A stretch of 64,000 bases of DNA from Eubacteriales bacterium (GCA_030625815.1 DAOUQF010000003.1:62001-126000); one strand, 5' to 3'; shown: positions 9,031 through 18,395, counted from the first letter of the stretch. Numbers and translations: made by a program. Notes: a model not told the origin generated them from the letters alone.

Positions 9031-9660
9031 CTACTCATCCACACCCCGATGCCGGGTATTCTCTTCATCCACCCAATCCTCTTCGTGATAGACATTTCCC
9101 TGCCGTCCCGGAACTTTTCGAATAGGTCCCGCTTTATAGAAGGGACAACTCTTCGGGCCATAGCAAAAGGTCTCAAACCGGTATTCCAAAACTCCCGGAT
9201 TCCAATGATCCACCGTAATCTCCACGGGCATTCGACATCCCCAGATACAAGACTGGCACTTTGCATGATAGGTTCTCGTGTCCAGCCTTCTATGGCCCCT
9301 TGCCCGATAGATCTCCAGCTCCGGCGGGTTCGTTTCCCACGGAGGAGGAGACTGAGCTTCACCCTCTCTACCAGCAGCTTTTACAAGCTTCGACACTTTG
9401 TAATACCCCACCCTCTCAAGGCGATCATCCGCTACCGGCAGGCACTCCCCGCTGATCTGATCATTCACTTTGAATTGATGCTTGGACTGTGCCCCTTTGC
9501 CGATCCCAACCCAGATTACGCTCAGTTCGTCAGCGAGGCTTCCCTCCACTAAAATTGCGTAACCCATATAGTTATGTTGAAATTGATCGAAGGAACGCCC
9601 CAATCGAATACGTGGCTGCACGGCTTTTACACTCCCTGCAAACTTCAATTTTTCCATCAT
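9031..9660 (-). CDS. Conserved protein of unknown function with a C-terminal cysteine signature
   Basis: A 209-residue soluble protein. I do not recognise a named domain. The N-terminal half has a beta-rich look and begins MEKLKFAG (ATG 9660 or 9657). The C-terminal 70 residues are very regular: C-x2-C-x3-C (CQSCIWGC), then CYGPKSC, then a highly polar end HEEDWVDEENTRHRG. Five cysteines in this arrangement suggest a zinc or iron-sulfur site. I recall close relatives of this tail in Firmicutes without an assigned role. It stands alone between two terminators. RNA or nucleic-acid binding is possible but not shown. Confidence 0.75.
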   Translation of the reverse strand: MMEKLKFAGSVKAVQPRIRLGRSFDQFQHNYMGYAILVEGSLADELSVIWVGIGKGAQSKHQFKVNDQISGECLPVADDRLERVGYYKVSKLVKAAGREGEAQSPPPWETNPPELEIYRARGHRRLDTRTYHAKCQSCIWGCRMPVEITVDHWNPGVLEYRFETFCYGPKSCPFYKAGPIRKVPGRQGNVYHEEDWVDEENTRHRGVDE

Positions 9661-9731
9661 TCCACCCCTTTCGATACCCTCGATTCCGACTCAAGATGCA
9701 CGAAATCTTTCCATTACATTTTTACCCAAAT

Positions 9732-9757
9732 AAAAAAAGAATCAAGCGCATACTTGA
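9732..9757 (-). terminator. Terminator of the MMPL-GLUG operon
   Basis: On the minus strand, ATCAAG-TATGCG-CTTGAT followed by TC and seven T residues, 26 bases past the stop of the GLUG-protein gene. Confidence 0.75.
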
Positions 9758-9782
9758 TCCCGTCCTTAATTAATACCCGATC

Positions 9783-12700
9783 CTATGATTTTTGTGACAA
9801 CCGCTTCTTTCTTTTCTTTTTTAAAACAAGAAATAAAGCGATGGCAAGCACAAGCATCGCAACGCCAATATAAACCCTGATATCAACTTCTTTCTCGTAT
9901 ACCATAAACACAAATTGCTCTTTCGGCCACTGAAACACAAGATAGCTGCCGTCCCAAACAGTATCGAGTGATTGCCATCCATTGCCTACCCACGCATACA
10001 GCTCATACTCTTTATGTTCAGGCGTATGATACCGGAAGGTATAGCCCTCATTCGCGATTTCATTATTCTTGATTTCCACATGCCACTGACTGATTTTATT
10101 CATGTCAGTCAGCAAGTCCCTCTCAATTTCATGATCCATCGTCATTTCAAGGGTTGTCCCTGGAGTGAACGTACCTTCTGTCAGCAGCTTTGCCACTCCG
10201 TCACCTTCGTCAGAAGCAAGGACTTGTTCCAACGGCATATATTCCGCTATGATCGTATCTGGAAACACCAGCTGATCATAATCATACTCAGGCCACTGAC
10301 CAAAGTACCCCGGCTTTTTTGGAATCTCCGGCAAATCTTTCACCTCAATGCCATCTGTATATTCAAACGGATACTCGAATACCGTCTCATCAGCAACAAA
10401 CGTCAATTTCAGTTGTTTAAAGGCTGTCGGCAAGTTTTCATCCTCAAGTAACTGTTCATATGCAATAGGTTCCGCTTTTTGTGAATAACTGACTCCGTCG
10501 ATTGCGGCCCACTTCCCACCAACAAATACATTGTTTGCGATGACAGGTTGCAGCTCCTCTTCCTCAAATTCCATTTCAGATTCCGTTTCGGGTTCTTTAT
10601 CATTTTCCCCAAATACTCCATCTTGTACATCACCCGCAATCATGCCAATAAATTCCACTGCCTTATCGATGGTTATCATGGATGTACACCCTACAATCCC
10701 TGTTCCAAATCCAGCAATCCCACCGATATAATCCAAGCCTGACAAATGGCTTAAGGAATAACTGTTTCGAATGACGGAATAAGAACCGCCGGCAATACCT
10801 CCAACATAATTGCCGTCACTGCTGACAACTTCACTGTTGTTGAAGCATTCAAACAAACTGCCCAGATCCATACGGCCAACGATTCCACCAGAATAATCTT
10901 TTTTCGCTGTAACCAAACCCGTGTTTTTACATTCGGCAAGCACACCTTTTGTTTGGAATTGAAAATGCATCAAATTGCCTTCCGTGGATGTCAGATCGCC
11001 CTCCGGATCGAAGTCGTAGTCAATCGCGAGAGTGCCTGCTATTCCGCCCACATTGATATCGCCGTTGATACTGCCTACATTGACGCAGTTTAGCACATAT
11101 CCAAAGGTCGGTTCCATATCTTTGAATTTTTCCGCATCCGCCGCCAACATCTCTTCGTCAGAAATGTCTTTAAATACTTCTCTATCTTCATCCATTGCAT
11201 TTCGGTATCCCTTTTTAATCAAATCAATGACAACGAATACCTGATCGTTGATCGCACGAAGATCCGCCGTTAGCATATCAACCGTACTTTTCGATATTTG
11301 ATTCAATTCTGATATCTCTGCGATTAGTTTATCGCCAGAGACAAAGAGTTCTTTTTTTGCCGCATCCACACTCTCTCCAAGAAGTGAAAACTGTGGGGCG
11401 CCAAGTTTTGCCTCACGATTCAAGCTTTGGTTAATCTGATCGATTGCGGCGGTCAAATGATCGCTGGCCTTTTCGAAGTCCTGTGTCGCGTGAGAGAAAT
11501 TGTCAATGCTATATCCCGCCATCTTTGAAGCATTCTCAAAATATGTGGCGGCATCATTGAAATCATCAATTCCTTTGTTTATATAATCCAGGCTTGTTTG
11601 AAAATAAGAAGCTGCCTCGCGAAAGTAGGTCATTGCCAGGGAGATTTCTTTTGAATCCTTTTCATATTCTTCCTGCAAATGGATGAGTGCTTTGCTCATT
11701 TCTTCTGACGCTAAATTGAAGCTGGTTCTCGCTGATTCAAGATCGTCTTTCGTTTGATCAACAATCTCGTCAAGATCTGCGTGAAGGGGATCCTCAGCAG
11801 CTGCAAGGATATCCGTCAGTTTTATTAACGCACCCATAAGTGCATCGAATCCATCGTTCATATGTTCCATGCCGCCGTTGATCTCCTTAATGGCGAGATC
11901 CAATGACTCATTGTTTGAGAGCGCTGCATCAAGATGATCAAATCCTTGTTCCATTTGGCTTGCGCCCTCTTTCAGTTCATCCACACCTATGCTGATATCT
12001 ACTAATCCGTCGCCAATCTCACCGAATCCCTTTTCTATATCTTCAGCTGCCATGGACATGCAAATAAATCCTACATTCATGTCTTTTAATCCTGCCGAAA
12101 AATCTTCTGTGCCAGCCTTCAATTCCGTCGTTGTACTTTCAAGATCAACGACAACATTGTGTATTCGATCCAATGTATCATTAATGGTTTCTATATTTTC
12201 ATCCGCATAATCTACGGTTTTATCCGATAAGATTTCCATTCTGTCCGCAACATTGGCTATGGACCGATTCACGTCTTCAAGCTGGCTGCTTACTTCTTCA
12301 TTGCTGATGTCCACTTGATCATAGGTGTTATCGATGAATTCTTGCAAGGAATCCAGTTCCTGTTCCAACTCCTTGAAGAAATCTTCATCACTTTTGATTG
12401 CCTGATAGGGTTCCATCTGCCCGGCAATTCCACCTACGTCTTTACGGCCAAATATCGTTCCATGGTTTACACTCGACCCGATGTAACCGTCTTGTCTTCC
12501 GGCAATACCGCCTACATTGTAACCGGCATGAAGATATCCTATAACACCCTCATTCACACACCCTTCAATAATTCCTCGATTGAATCCTGTGATTCCACCG
12601 GAGTTTGTCGAGGAAACAATGCTTTCCGCTGAATTGATTTCATTAATCTTGATGTCTTCAATATGCAATGTCGAAGGAGTTACGGTTGTATTTACCGCAC

Positions 12701-13304
12701 CTTTGTTTTTACAGTTTTTAATCAGTCCAAAATTCTCGCCGGCAATGCCTCCCGAAAAATTTTCACCGATGAGTTTTCCCGCAAATCTGCAATCAAGTAT
12801 TTGCCCGGTCGATTCATTTTTACCCGCAATTCCACCGATATGATTTTTCCCCGACAGAATCCCGTACACTTCACAGTTTTCAATAATTCCTCGGTTTTCA
12901 CCGGCAATGCCACCGATTCGATTCTCTGTTCCCGTCAGCTGAAGGTTCACCTCTACATTCAGATTTTGCACAACCCCTGTCGTTTGAATGTATCTGAATA
13001 ATCCAACCGTAGAACCCTCATGTGTCATGTTGACACCGGAAATGGTGTGGTTTCTTCCATTGAACATGCCGCCAAAGGTTGGGATCCCCCGGAAAGAATC
13101 ATCACCGAACTGAATATCCGTATTCAAGATTACCTTTAGTCCCTGAGAGTAGGTATCGAGCGTACAATTTTGGGCGAGGAGAATCAAATCTTCTTCATTT
13201 TCGATAGTATAAACTCGATCTTCCAGACTGAAGACATTGGTTTGAATCACAGATAGAAAGACGCATATCATTAACAACCTGCCAACAACTTTATTCCACC
13301 TCAT
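9783..13304 (-). CDS. Large exported GLUG-repeat / coiled-coil protein with C-terminal membrane anchor
   Basis: About 1173 residues. A signal peptide (MRWNKVVGRLLMICVFLSV...NVFS) is followed by GLUG-type beta repeats (VGGIAGENRGIIENC and variants) over about residues 80-320. A long helical, Glu/Asp/Leu-rich coiled-coil region of about 400 residues separates these from a second GLUG cluster (about 760-900). The C-terminus has beta domains (EFPF.. YTDG, MPLEQVLAS), one membrane helix (VYIGVAMLVLAIALFLVL) and a KKKRKKR tail, so it is anchored with its bulk outside. The start is ATG 13304, six bases after AGGTG; it overlaps the end of the MMPL gene by 14 bases, so translation is coupled. GLUG motifs occur in surface adhesins and peptidases. 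The coupling to a transporter suggests a periplasm-like or wall-side partner of the pump. Function is unknown. Confidence 0.85.
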   Translation of the reverse strand: MRWNKVVGRLLMICVFLSVIQTNVFSLEDRVYTIENEEDLILLAQNCTLDTYSQGLKVILNTDIQFGDDSFRGIPTFGGMFNGRNHTISGVNMTHEGSTVGLFRYIQTTGVVQNLNVEVNLQLTGTENRIGGIAGENRGIIENCEVYGILSGKNHIGGIAGKNESTGQILDCRFAGKLIGENFSGGIAGENFGLIKNCKNKGAVNTTVTPSTLHIEDIKINEINSAESIVSSTNSGGITGFNRGIIEGCVNEGVIGYLHAGYNVGGIAGRQDGYIGSSVNHGTIFGRKDVGGIAGQMEPYQAIKSDEDFFKELEQELDSLQEFIDNTYDQVDISNEEVSSQLEDVNRSIANVADRMEILSDKTVDYADENIETINDTLDRIHNVVVDLESTTTELKAGTEDFSAGLKDMNVGFICMSMAAEDIEKGFGEIGDGLVDISIGVDELKEGASQMEQGFDHLDAALSNNESLDLAIKEINGGMEHMNDGFDALMGALIKLTDILAAAEDPLHADLDEIVDQTKDDLESARTSFNLASEEMSKALIHLQEEYEKDSKEISLAMTYFREAASYFQTSLDYINKGIDDFNDAATYFENASKMAGYSIDNFSHATQDFEKASDHLTAAIDQINQSLNREAKLGAPQFSLLGESVDAAKKELFVSGDKLIAEISELNQISKSTVDMLTADLRAINDQVFVVIDLIKKGYRNAMDEDREVFKDISDEEMLAADAEKFKDMEPTFGYVLNCVNVGSINGDINVGGIAGTLAIDYDFDPEGDLTSTEGNLMHFQFQTKGVLAECKNTGLVTAKKDYSGGIVGRMDLGSLFECFNNSEVVSSDGNYVGGIAGGSYSVIRNSYSLSHLSGLDYIGGIAGFGTGIVGCTSMITIDKAVEFIGMIAGDVQDGVFGENDKEPETESEMEFEEEELQPVIANNVFVGGKWAAIDGVSYSQKAEPIAYEQLLEDENLPTAFKQLKLTFVADETVFEYPFEYTDGIEVKDLPEIPKKPGYFGQWPEYDYDQLVFPDTIIAEYMPLEQVLASDEGDGVAKLLTEGTFTPGTTLEMTMDHEIERDLLTDMNKISQWHVEIKNNEIANEGYTFRYHTPEHKEYELYAWVGNGWQSLDTVWDGSYLVFQWPKEQFVFMVYEKEVDIRVYIGVAMLVLAIALFLVLKKKRKKRLSQKS

Positions 13305-15714
13305 CTTCATCACCTTCTTTTCCAATATTCACAACACCTTTAACACTGCCTCGAATCGTACCGTTAACTGTTGCATCCATATATCCATTCACATATCCAT
13401 GGAGTTTTCCATTGATTTTCATACTGCCGGACTGGCTACTGATCAGCCTTTCCCGGTTTATGACAAATGCCGTTTTTTCGATAAGCGTATCACCCAATAG
13501 AAGGGTTTGCGGCAATACCCCCATGACCAGTATCAATGAAATAATCGTCCCTCTTCCCAAACATACGCCGATTGATGCCACCGCATAATCCGAGGATAAA
13601 AATCCGATCAAGATCCCTGCCGAAGCAAGAATGGTACCGGAGGTGATAATGGTTGGAAAAGCCTGATTCAAAGATGTTGTCATCGCATCTTCTATGCTCA
13701 TCGTTTTCTTAAGTTCCATATAGCGACTGGTAATCACAATGGCATAGTCAATGGTTGCACCCATTTGAATCGCTGTAACCACCAGATAGCTTAAGAAAAA
13801 TATGTTGGTTCCCATGACCGACGGAAAAGAGAAATTAATCCAGATACTCCCTTGTATCGTCAATACCAAGAGCACTGGCAAACCTGCTGATTTAAATGTA
13901 AACAACAAAATGGTCATAACAAAAAGAGCAGATAAAACGCTAATCAAAACATTATCAAAAGCAAAGAAGGTGGCCAAATCCTGATTGCTGGTAGACTCTC
14001 CTACGATATAGGCTTCCTCATAATATTTCCCAATGGTTTCATGAAACTTCGCCAAATGATCATCGGTCACTTCCCCTTCTTCCGGTAGGTCGGTAATCAA
14101 CAAGAGCCTTGAATAGGTTTCACTTTCCAATTGATTCTTCCCTCGGAATAATTGTTTGTATAAGTCATCGATTTCCTCTTCCAATTCCTCATCGAGAGTC
14201 ACATACCCTTCCTCCTTTTGATCATAGAGATACATAAACATATCAATCAAGGGAACCGGATAATCATTCAAACCGTTGATCAGTTTACTGTACGTTTCAT
14301 TGTGTACAGCGTAAGCGCCATATAGCATTTTCGCCACTTCTATATCCACATCCGTCAATTCTGCAAACTGTCTTGGGATCAGCTTATCCGTTACCATATG
14401 TCCGTCTAATGCTTCTGTATTGGCCAGTCCGACCGTCCGAGTCACCATGTCATACGACTCCAATTCCTCAAGCAATTCGGCTTCCTTGTCATAGTCGCCC
14501 GCCGGAACAATTACCGCCATAATATTGTCCTCACCGAAATTGTCCTTAATATTCTTCTTTGCAATTTGCGACTCATTTTGTGCAAAATTATGAAGGGTGG
14601 TATATCCAAATACATAATGGGTCTGATTGGAGAAATAGATGGATACAATCAAAATAACGATAAATATCGGAGGTATGATCATTCTTGTTTTGGCAACAAA
14701 TCTTCCCCAAACGGATATATCCGGGACAAAATTTTTGTGAACGGTTTTGTCCATTAGGTTGCTGAAAATCACTAAGAGTCCGGGCATAAGTGTAAAGACA
14801 ACGAACAAGCTGAATATCAATGCCTTGCTTAAAACCAGTCCCATATCGAAACCAACCTTAAATTGCATAAACATCAGCGCAAACAGGCTGGAAATCGTAG
14901 TTAAACTGCTTGATGAGATTTCCGGAATCGCTTTTGACAATGCCTGAATGGCGGCTTCCCTGGCCTCGAAATGCTGCCTCTCTTCTGTAAAGCGGTGACA
15001 CAAAATAATAGCATAATCAATGGCCAATGCCAGTTGCAAGACAATGGCAATGGAATTGGATATAAAGGAGATCTCTCCATAAATAAAATGGGTCCCCATA
15101 TTTAAAAGTGCCGCCACACCAAAAGTCAGTACAAGCACAGGTATTTCCATATATGTTTTTGATGTGAACAGAAGTACGGCAAGTATGATAAATACCGCAA
15201 TGATCAGAACCGTGCCAATTTCTTTTTCCAAGGATGCCGCCATATCTTCCGTGATTTCACTTTGAACATACGTATCATACTCATCAAGCAATGCGATCAC
15301 CTGATCCATCGCTATTATGGTTTCTTCATCCTTTGTTTCCTTATCAAAGGTAATGGAAAACAGCGCCGATGCAGATTTAAAATGTTCATCGCTGTTATCA
15401 AAGACAATACTATTGACACCACTGATCGCCAACATTTGGCCCTTTAATTCTTTCGCCTTTTCATAGGTGATATTGCTGACCATGACACTTGCCATGCCGT
15501 AGGTGGTAAACTCTTCTTCCGAAATGATCAGGCCTTGTCTGGTTTCTGTTTCTTCCGAAAGATATTTTGTTATATCATCGTTGACGTCCACCCAGCTTCG
15601 AGAGAACAGACAAAAAATACAGGCAATAATATATAAGAGAATAAATCCTGTTCTTTTGTCTACAATAATCGTGGACAGTTTTTCTATAAAACCAACTTCT
15701 TCTTTCTTTTCCAT
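13291..15714 (-). CDS. MMPL/RND-family membrane transporter
   Basis: 807 residues with the RND/MMPL architecture: N-terminal helix (about 22-40), extracellular domain (about 45-170), a helical bundle, a second extracellular domain (about 370-560) and a second bundle. The intramembrane Asp/Tyr signature occurs twice, as LALAIDYAIILCHRF and GATIDYAIVITSRY, as expected for proton-driven MMPL proteins that move lipids or other hydrophobic molecules. The C-terminal tail (KINGKLHGYVNGYMDATVNGT, then acidic DEDEVE) is unusual, polar and glycine-rich. ATG 15714 has AGGAG six bases upstream. It overlaps the downstream GLUG gene and is divergent from a TetR gene, the standard layout for a drug- or lipid-responsive pump. 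Confidence 0.93.
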   Translation of the reverse strand: MEKKEEVGFIEKLSTIIVDKRTGFILLYIIACIFCLFSRSWVDVNDDITKYLSEETETRQGLIISEEEFTTYGMASVMVSNITYEKAKELKGQMLAISGVNSIVFDNSDEHFKSASALFSITFDKETKDEETIIAMDQVIALLDEYDTYVQSEITEDMAASLEKEIGTVLIIAVFIILAVLLFTSKTYMEIPVLVLTFGVAALLNMGTHFIYGEISFISNSIAIVLQLALAIDYAIILCHRFTEERQHFEAREAAIQALSKAIPEISSSSLTTISSLFALMFMQFKVGFDMGLVLSKALIFSLFVVFTLMPGLLVIFSNLMDKTVHKNFVPDISVWGRFVAKTRMIIPPIFIVILIVSIYFSNQTHYVFGYTTLHNFAQNESQIAKKNIKDNFGEDNIMAVIVPAGDYDKEAELLEELESYDMVTRTVGLANTEALDGHMVTDKLIPRQFAELTDVDIEVAKMLYGAYAVHNETYSKLINGLNDYPVPLIDMFMYLYDQKEEGYVTLDEELEEEIDDLYKQLFRGKNQLESETYSRLLLITDLPEEGEVTDDHLAKFHETIGKYYEEAYIVGESTSNQDLATFFAFDNVLISVLSALFVMTILLFTFKSAGLPVLLVLTIQGSIWINFSFPSVMGTNIFFLSYLVVTAIQMGATIDYAIVITSRYMELKKTMSIEDAMTTSLNQAFPTIITSGTILASAGILIGFLSSDYAVASIGVCLGRGTIISLILVMGVLPQTLLLGDTLIEKTAFVINRERLISSQSGSMKINGKLHGYVNGYMDATVNGTIRGSVKGVVNIGKEGDEDEVE

Positions 15715-15755
15715 GGTATGCTCCTAGTCTCATCTCTTTGTGATTACTTCAATAA

Positions 15756-15761
15756 ATTATA
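15756..15761 (-). promoter_or_regulatory. -10 element of the MMPL operon
   Basis: Perfect TATAAT on the minus strand, 42 bases upstream of the MMPL start codon. No good -35 is visible at 17 bases, which would fit a promoter whose activity depends on regulation. TGTC(A/T)AAAA repeats at 15793-15800, 15802-15809 and 15831-15838 and the inverted TAGACA (15784-15789) / TGTCTA (15831-15836) lie between this element and the tetR promoter and are candidate operators. Confidence 0.5.
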
Positions 15762-15829
15762 GGCTATTCCACTTTTTAAACCATAGACACATTGTCAAAA
15801 CTGTCAAAAAACCAGACGAATTTAGAAAA

Positions 15830-15858
15830 TTGTCTAAAAATAACCATTATGGTATAAT
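15830..15858 (+). promoter_or_regulatory. Sigma-70-type promoter of the TetR gene
   Basis: TTGTCT, a 17-base spacer and TATAAT, 45 bases upstream of the chosen tetR start. The -35 overlaps a TGTCTA half site, so autoregulation is likely. Confidence 0.75.
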
Positions 15859-15902
15859 TCGGAGTGCCACAAAACTTGAATCTTTCCTATTGGAGACCTA
15901 CT

Positions 15903-16436
15903 ATGAAAAGCGAAATAACAAAAGATACGCTATCCGCAGCATTAAAGAAAAACCTTGCTCATAAAACGCTGGATAAGATCAGCATTAAAGAAATTACAGA
16001 CGACTGCGGATTAAATCGCCAAACTTTTTATTACCATTTTGACGATATTTACCAATTGATGGACTGGCTATTGAAAAAAGAAGCCGTTTCTATCTTTCTT
16101 GACCAAGGCGCGCATTTAAACTGGAAAGAAGGCCTGACCTTGCTTTTTGACTATATCAGCGCCAATCGGGAAATGTGTTTTAACGCGTTGACTTCCGTTG
16201 GCAACCAGTATATCTATCGGTTCTTTTATGATGAATTGTATGCCATTATTCGAAACAACTTAGAAAACACAGAAGAAGGTTGCGGGCTTGATGAAAAGCA
16301 TAAAGAACAGCTGGCCAAGTATTATGTCATTTCATGGGGCTCTTATATTGTTGCCTGGATGATGGGGATTGTTGAAGAGACGCCAGAAGAGATAACAGAT
16401 TTTTTGATTAGTCAAATAAAGACCAAGTTCCTTTAA
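15903..16436 (+). CDS. TetR/AcrR-family transcriptional regulator
   Basis: 177 residues from ATG 15903; an in-frame upstream ATG at 15864 lies too close to the promoter. The N-terminal HTH reads ISIKEITDDCGLNRQTFYYHFDD (residues 26-48; the recognition helix and the FYYHF signature are clear). The C-terminal ligand domain resembles the DhaS-type TetR_C subgroup (helix WGSYIVAWMMG near 145). It is divergent from the MMPL-GLUG operon with a 188-base shared control region, so it very probably represses that pump operon in response to an unknown ligand. Confidence 0.9.
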   Translation: MKSEITKDTLSAALKKNLAHKTLDKISIKEITDDCGLNRQTFYYHFDDIYQLMDWLLKKEAVSIFLDQGAHLNWKEGLTLLFDYISANREMCFNALTSVGNQYIYRFFYDELYAIIRNNLENTEEGCGLDEKHKEQLAKYYVISWGSYIVAWMMGIVEETPEEITDFLISQIKTKFL

Positions 16437-16471
16437 GTGGCGGTGATGCTTTGATACGCCCATAATATAAA

Positions 16472-16496
16472 AGCCCGCCAAATAACTTGGCAGGCT
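16472..16496 (-). terminator. Hairpin terminator, cognate of the one at 29124-29149
   Basis: AGCCTGCCAA / TTGGCGGGCT arms with a five-base loop on the minus strand, followed by TTTTATATT. It sits beside the acetyltransferase remnant and resembles the hairpin that ends the intact acetyltransferase locus, so it is probably the left end of the degraded repeat. It could also stop tetR transcription. Confidence 0.6.
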
Positions 16497-16530
16497 CTCT
16501 TGCATATCCACTTCCTGATCATTCTTGCTT

Positions 16531-16735
16531 ACGGTGCCACTAACGCTATCATTTCCCCGGCAATTTACTTTTCCATATAGATGCGCTCCATCCAGATGAG
16601 CATCTGCCTACCCCGCGCAATGTTCAGCTATAAAGTATGCTCGAAGCCTTTTCTTCCATACTCTTAATCACAGAAGCTTCGAAACTCTCCATCCCAGCCA
16701 AACCCATTGACTGCATAACCTCAACCCCGCCCCTT
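16531..16735 (-). pseudogene. Internally deleted remnant of the GNAT acetyltransferase locus
   Basis: This stretch is closely similar to two separate pieces of the 29-30 kb acetyltransferase locus in the same orientation: 16531-16644 matches about 29332-29446 (the 3' end of the gene) and 16645-16735 matches about 30054-30175 (the end of its upstream partner). About 600 bases between them are missing, plus a short second gap. It is therefore a deletion derivative of a second copy. The 16437-16756 interval holds nothing else that I can see. Confidence 0.85.
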
Positions 16736-16756
16736 TTTTTAAAAAAGATCTCTCTA

Positions 16757-17296
16757 TCAACTGTTTAATAAGTCCTTCTGTAAATAACCGCTAAAAGTAT
16801 TCGCAGGCAATTTTCTGCGTTTCTTCAGCATTTCCAACCAGATTTGATTTCCTTCACCCTCTGTTATCAATCTCTGATTTAACGCTTCTTCAAGAATCTC
16901 ACCCGTCGTAATCGTTTGAACCGAATACTTCTTAACATAGTAATGAATATCACAATAATTATTACTCGCTACGATCCCCCCATTTACGATGGCAAGCGCA
17001 AGAGCTGAAGCTTCTCCTTTTCCAATTACCTTGATTCCGCGATCCAGATTCTTCGTCATTTCATCAAACAACTTCGCTTCACGCGACCCGGTTTGGAAAC
17101 TCATGCTTTTCATATTTCCGGATTGAACCATTGCATCTACTCGTTTCTTTAAATGAGGGACACTAGGTCTCGAAAGTTCATCATACGCATGTTTCGGCAC
17201 TATCATCCGTTTTGCATATAAATCAATCAATAGCTATTCTTTCCGAACCCACAAGAATGAAGAAAGACAATCGGTGTCATAGAATTGTTTAGTCAT
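16757..17296 (-). pseudogene. PIN-domain toxin gene interrupted by an in-frame amber codon
   Basis: Reading from ATG 17296, which overlaps the end of the ImmA-like gene, gives MTKQFYDTDCLSSFLWVRKE, a TAG at 17234-17236, then LLIDLYAKRMIVPKHAYDEL and on to the stop at 16757 (180 codons in one frame). The first acidic residue of a PIN nuclease lies in FYDTDCLSSF, before the TAG; the later acidic residues (GKGEASALALA; ASNNYCDIHYY) lie after it. A product made from an internal TTG at 17230 would lack the first strand and its Asp and should be inactive. PIN/VapC proteins cleave RNA as toxins. The simplest reading is a toxin disabled by a nonsense mutation, unless TAG is read through. Confidence 0.8.
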
Positions 17297-18044
17297 ACAA
17301 TTCTTCACCTTCTTCATCTAATCCATAAACAATATCATCCCTGAATGCGTCCAACATCATTTCCTCATATTTACTTTCTGTAATTCGCCCCTCTTGTAGC
17401 GCCTTCTCCACTTTCTTAATATAACCACCCAACGTATTATACTGCGCTTCTTCCTTTAGCGGTAAGTAAAGGCGCTTATCAAACCCCAACCTTCTTGCCG
17501 ATTGAATAATGTTTTTTTCCATTTCAGCCGTCTCGGCTGCATGTAAATAACCTTCTCCGATCAAACGCCACAATACTGCCTGCCGGCTCATGCCAAAATG
17601 CTGTTCAATCCGTACAACATCTTCAAGCTTCAGCTTTTCATCTTCCTTTTTCAGATGATTTCTCACATACATATCCAAGGCTTCATGAGGCATTAAAAAA
17701 TAAGACGCAAATGTATTCGCCTCAATCTCTTTCGAATCTGCAAAATCAATATTCATCGAACATAAGGTTGAACCTGTCAGATCATGAAAAAACAAATGGT
17801 ATAACTCATGGGCAGCGGTAAATCTTTGCCTGCCCAAACTCATTTTTGAATTTAATGCTATAAATTTATTATCATGGTCTTTAATACACATCCCACTCAA
17901 TTCCTGACTCATCGCATAAAAAATCAGCGTAATATCATCTTGCGAACTGATCAATGCAAAAATATCCATCGGTGAAAACGTATCTTGTCCAAATTGTTTG
18001 CGCAAGCGAATTGCTTCTGTATTTAACAATAGTTTCGACTTCAT
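17289..18044 (-). CDS. ImmA/IrrE-family metallopeptidase
   Basis: 251 residues with the zinc-protease motif HELYH in RFTAAHELYHLFFHD (about residues 75-89) and a downstream acidic EIEANTFASYFLMP segment that supplies the third ligand and a conserved helix, as in the ImmA/IrrE (M78, COG2856) family. The C-terminal 100 residues are helical. Members cleave XRE repressors (ImmA) or form antitoxin complexes. ATG 18044 is separated by one base from the XRE stop codon and follows GGTGAG; the stop codon end overlaps the PIN start. XRE, protease and PIN therefore form one translationally coupled unit. Confidence 0.9.
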   Translation of the reverse strand: MKSKLLLNTEAIRLRKQFGQDTFSPMDIFALISSQDDITLIFYAMSQELSGMCIKDHDNKFIALNSKMSLGRQRFTAAHELYHLFFHDLTGSTLCSMNIDFADSKEIEANTFASYFLMPHEALDMYVRNHLKKEDEKLKLEDVVRIEQHFGMSRQAVLWRLIGEGYLHAAETAEMEKNIIQSARRLGFDKRLYLPLKEEAQYNTLGGYIKKVEKALQEGRITESKYEEMMLDAFRDDIVYGLDEEGEELYD

Positions 18045-18045
18045 T

Positions 18046-18375
18046 TTACTCACCACTTTCAATTGAATCGATAAAGCGAAGATTGAACACCAATTTATTA
18101 ATCACACGAATTGCATGTAAATCTTCCGTCACAATTCCATTTGTTCGAAAACCAATTCGCAAGGGTTCGAAATCAACCGATTCTTCTAAAAAATAAGACA
18201 CCTCAACACCAAATAATTCTGCCGTTTTCTCCAGTAAATCGTAATTCATGCTTCTTTCATTTTTTTCGATTTTAGAGATATAACTTTGATCCACCTCTAA
18301 AAATTCTGCTAATTGTTTCTGACTAATCTTTGCAGCCTTCCGAAGTTCTTTGATTTTCAATCCAAATTCACTCAT
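18046..18375 (-). CDS. XRE-family helix-turn-helix regulator
   Basis: 109 residues. The HTH is residues 7-60: LRKAAKISQKQLAEFLEVDQ then SYISKIEKNERSM. A short C-terminal extension (residues 65-109) probably dimerises. It is the first gene of the XRE-ImmA-PIN unit and the likely repressor or antitoxin component, acting on the inverted repeat in its own promoter. ATG 18375 follows GAGGTGG. Confidence 0.92.
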   Translation of the reverse strand: MSEFGLKIKELRKAAKISQKQLAEFLEVDQSYISKIEKNERSMNYDLLEKTAELFGVEVSYFLEESVDFEPLRIGFRTNGIVTEDLHAIRVINKLVFNLRFIDSIESGE

Positions 18376-18395
18376 AATCGCCCACCTCTATATTC

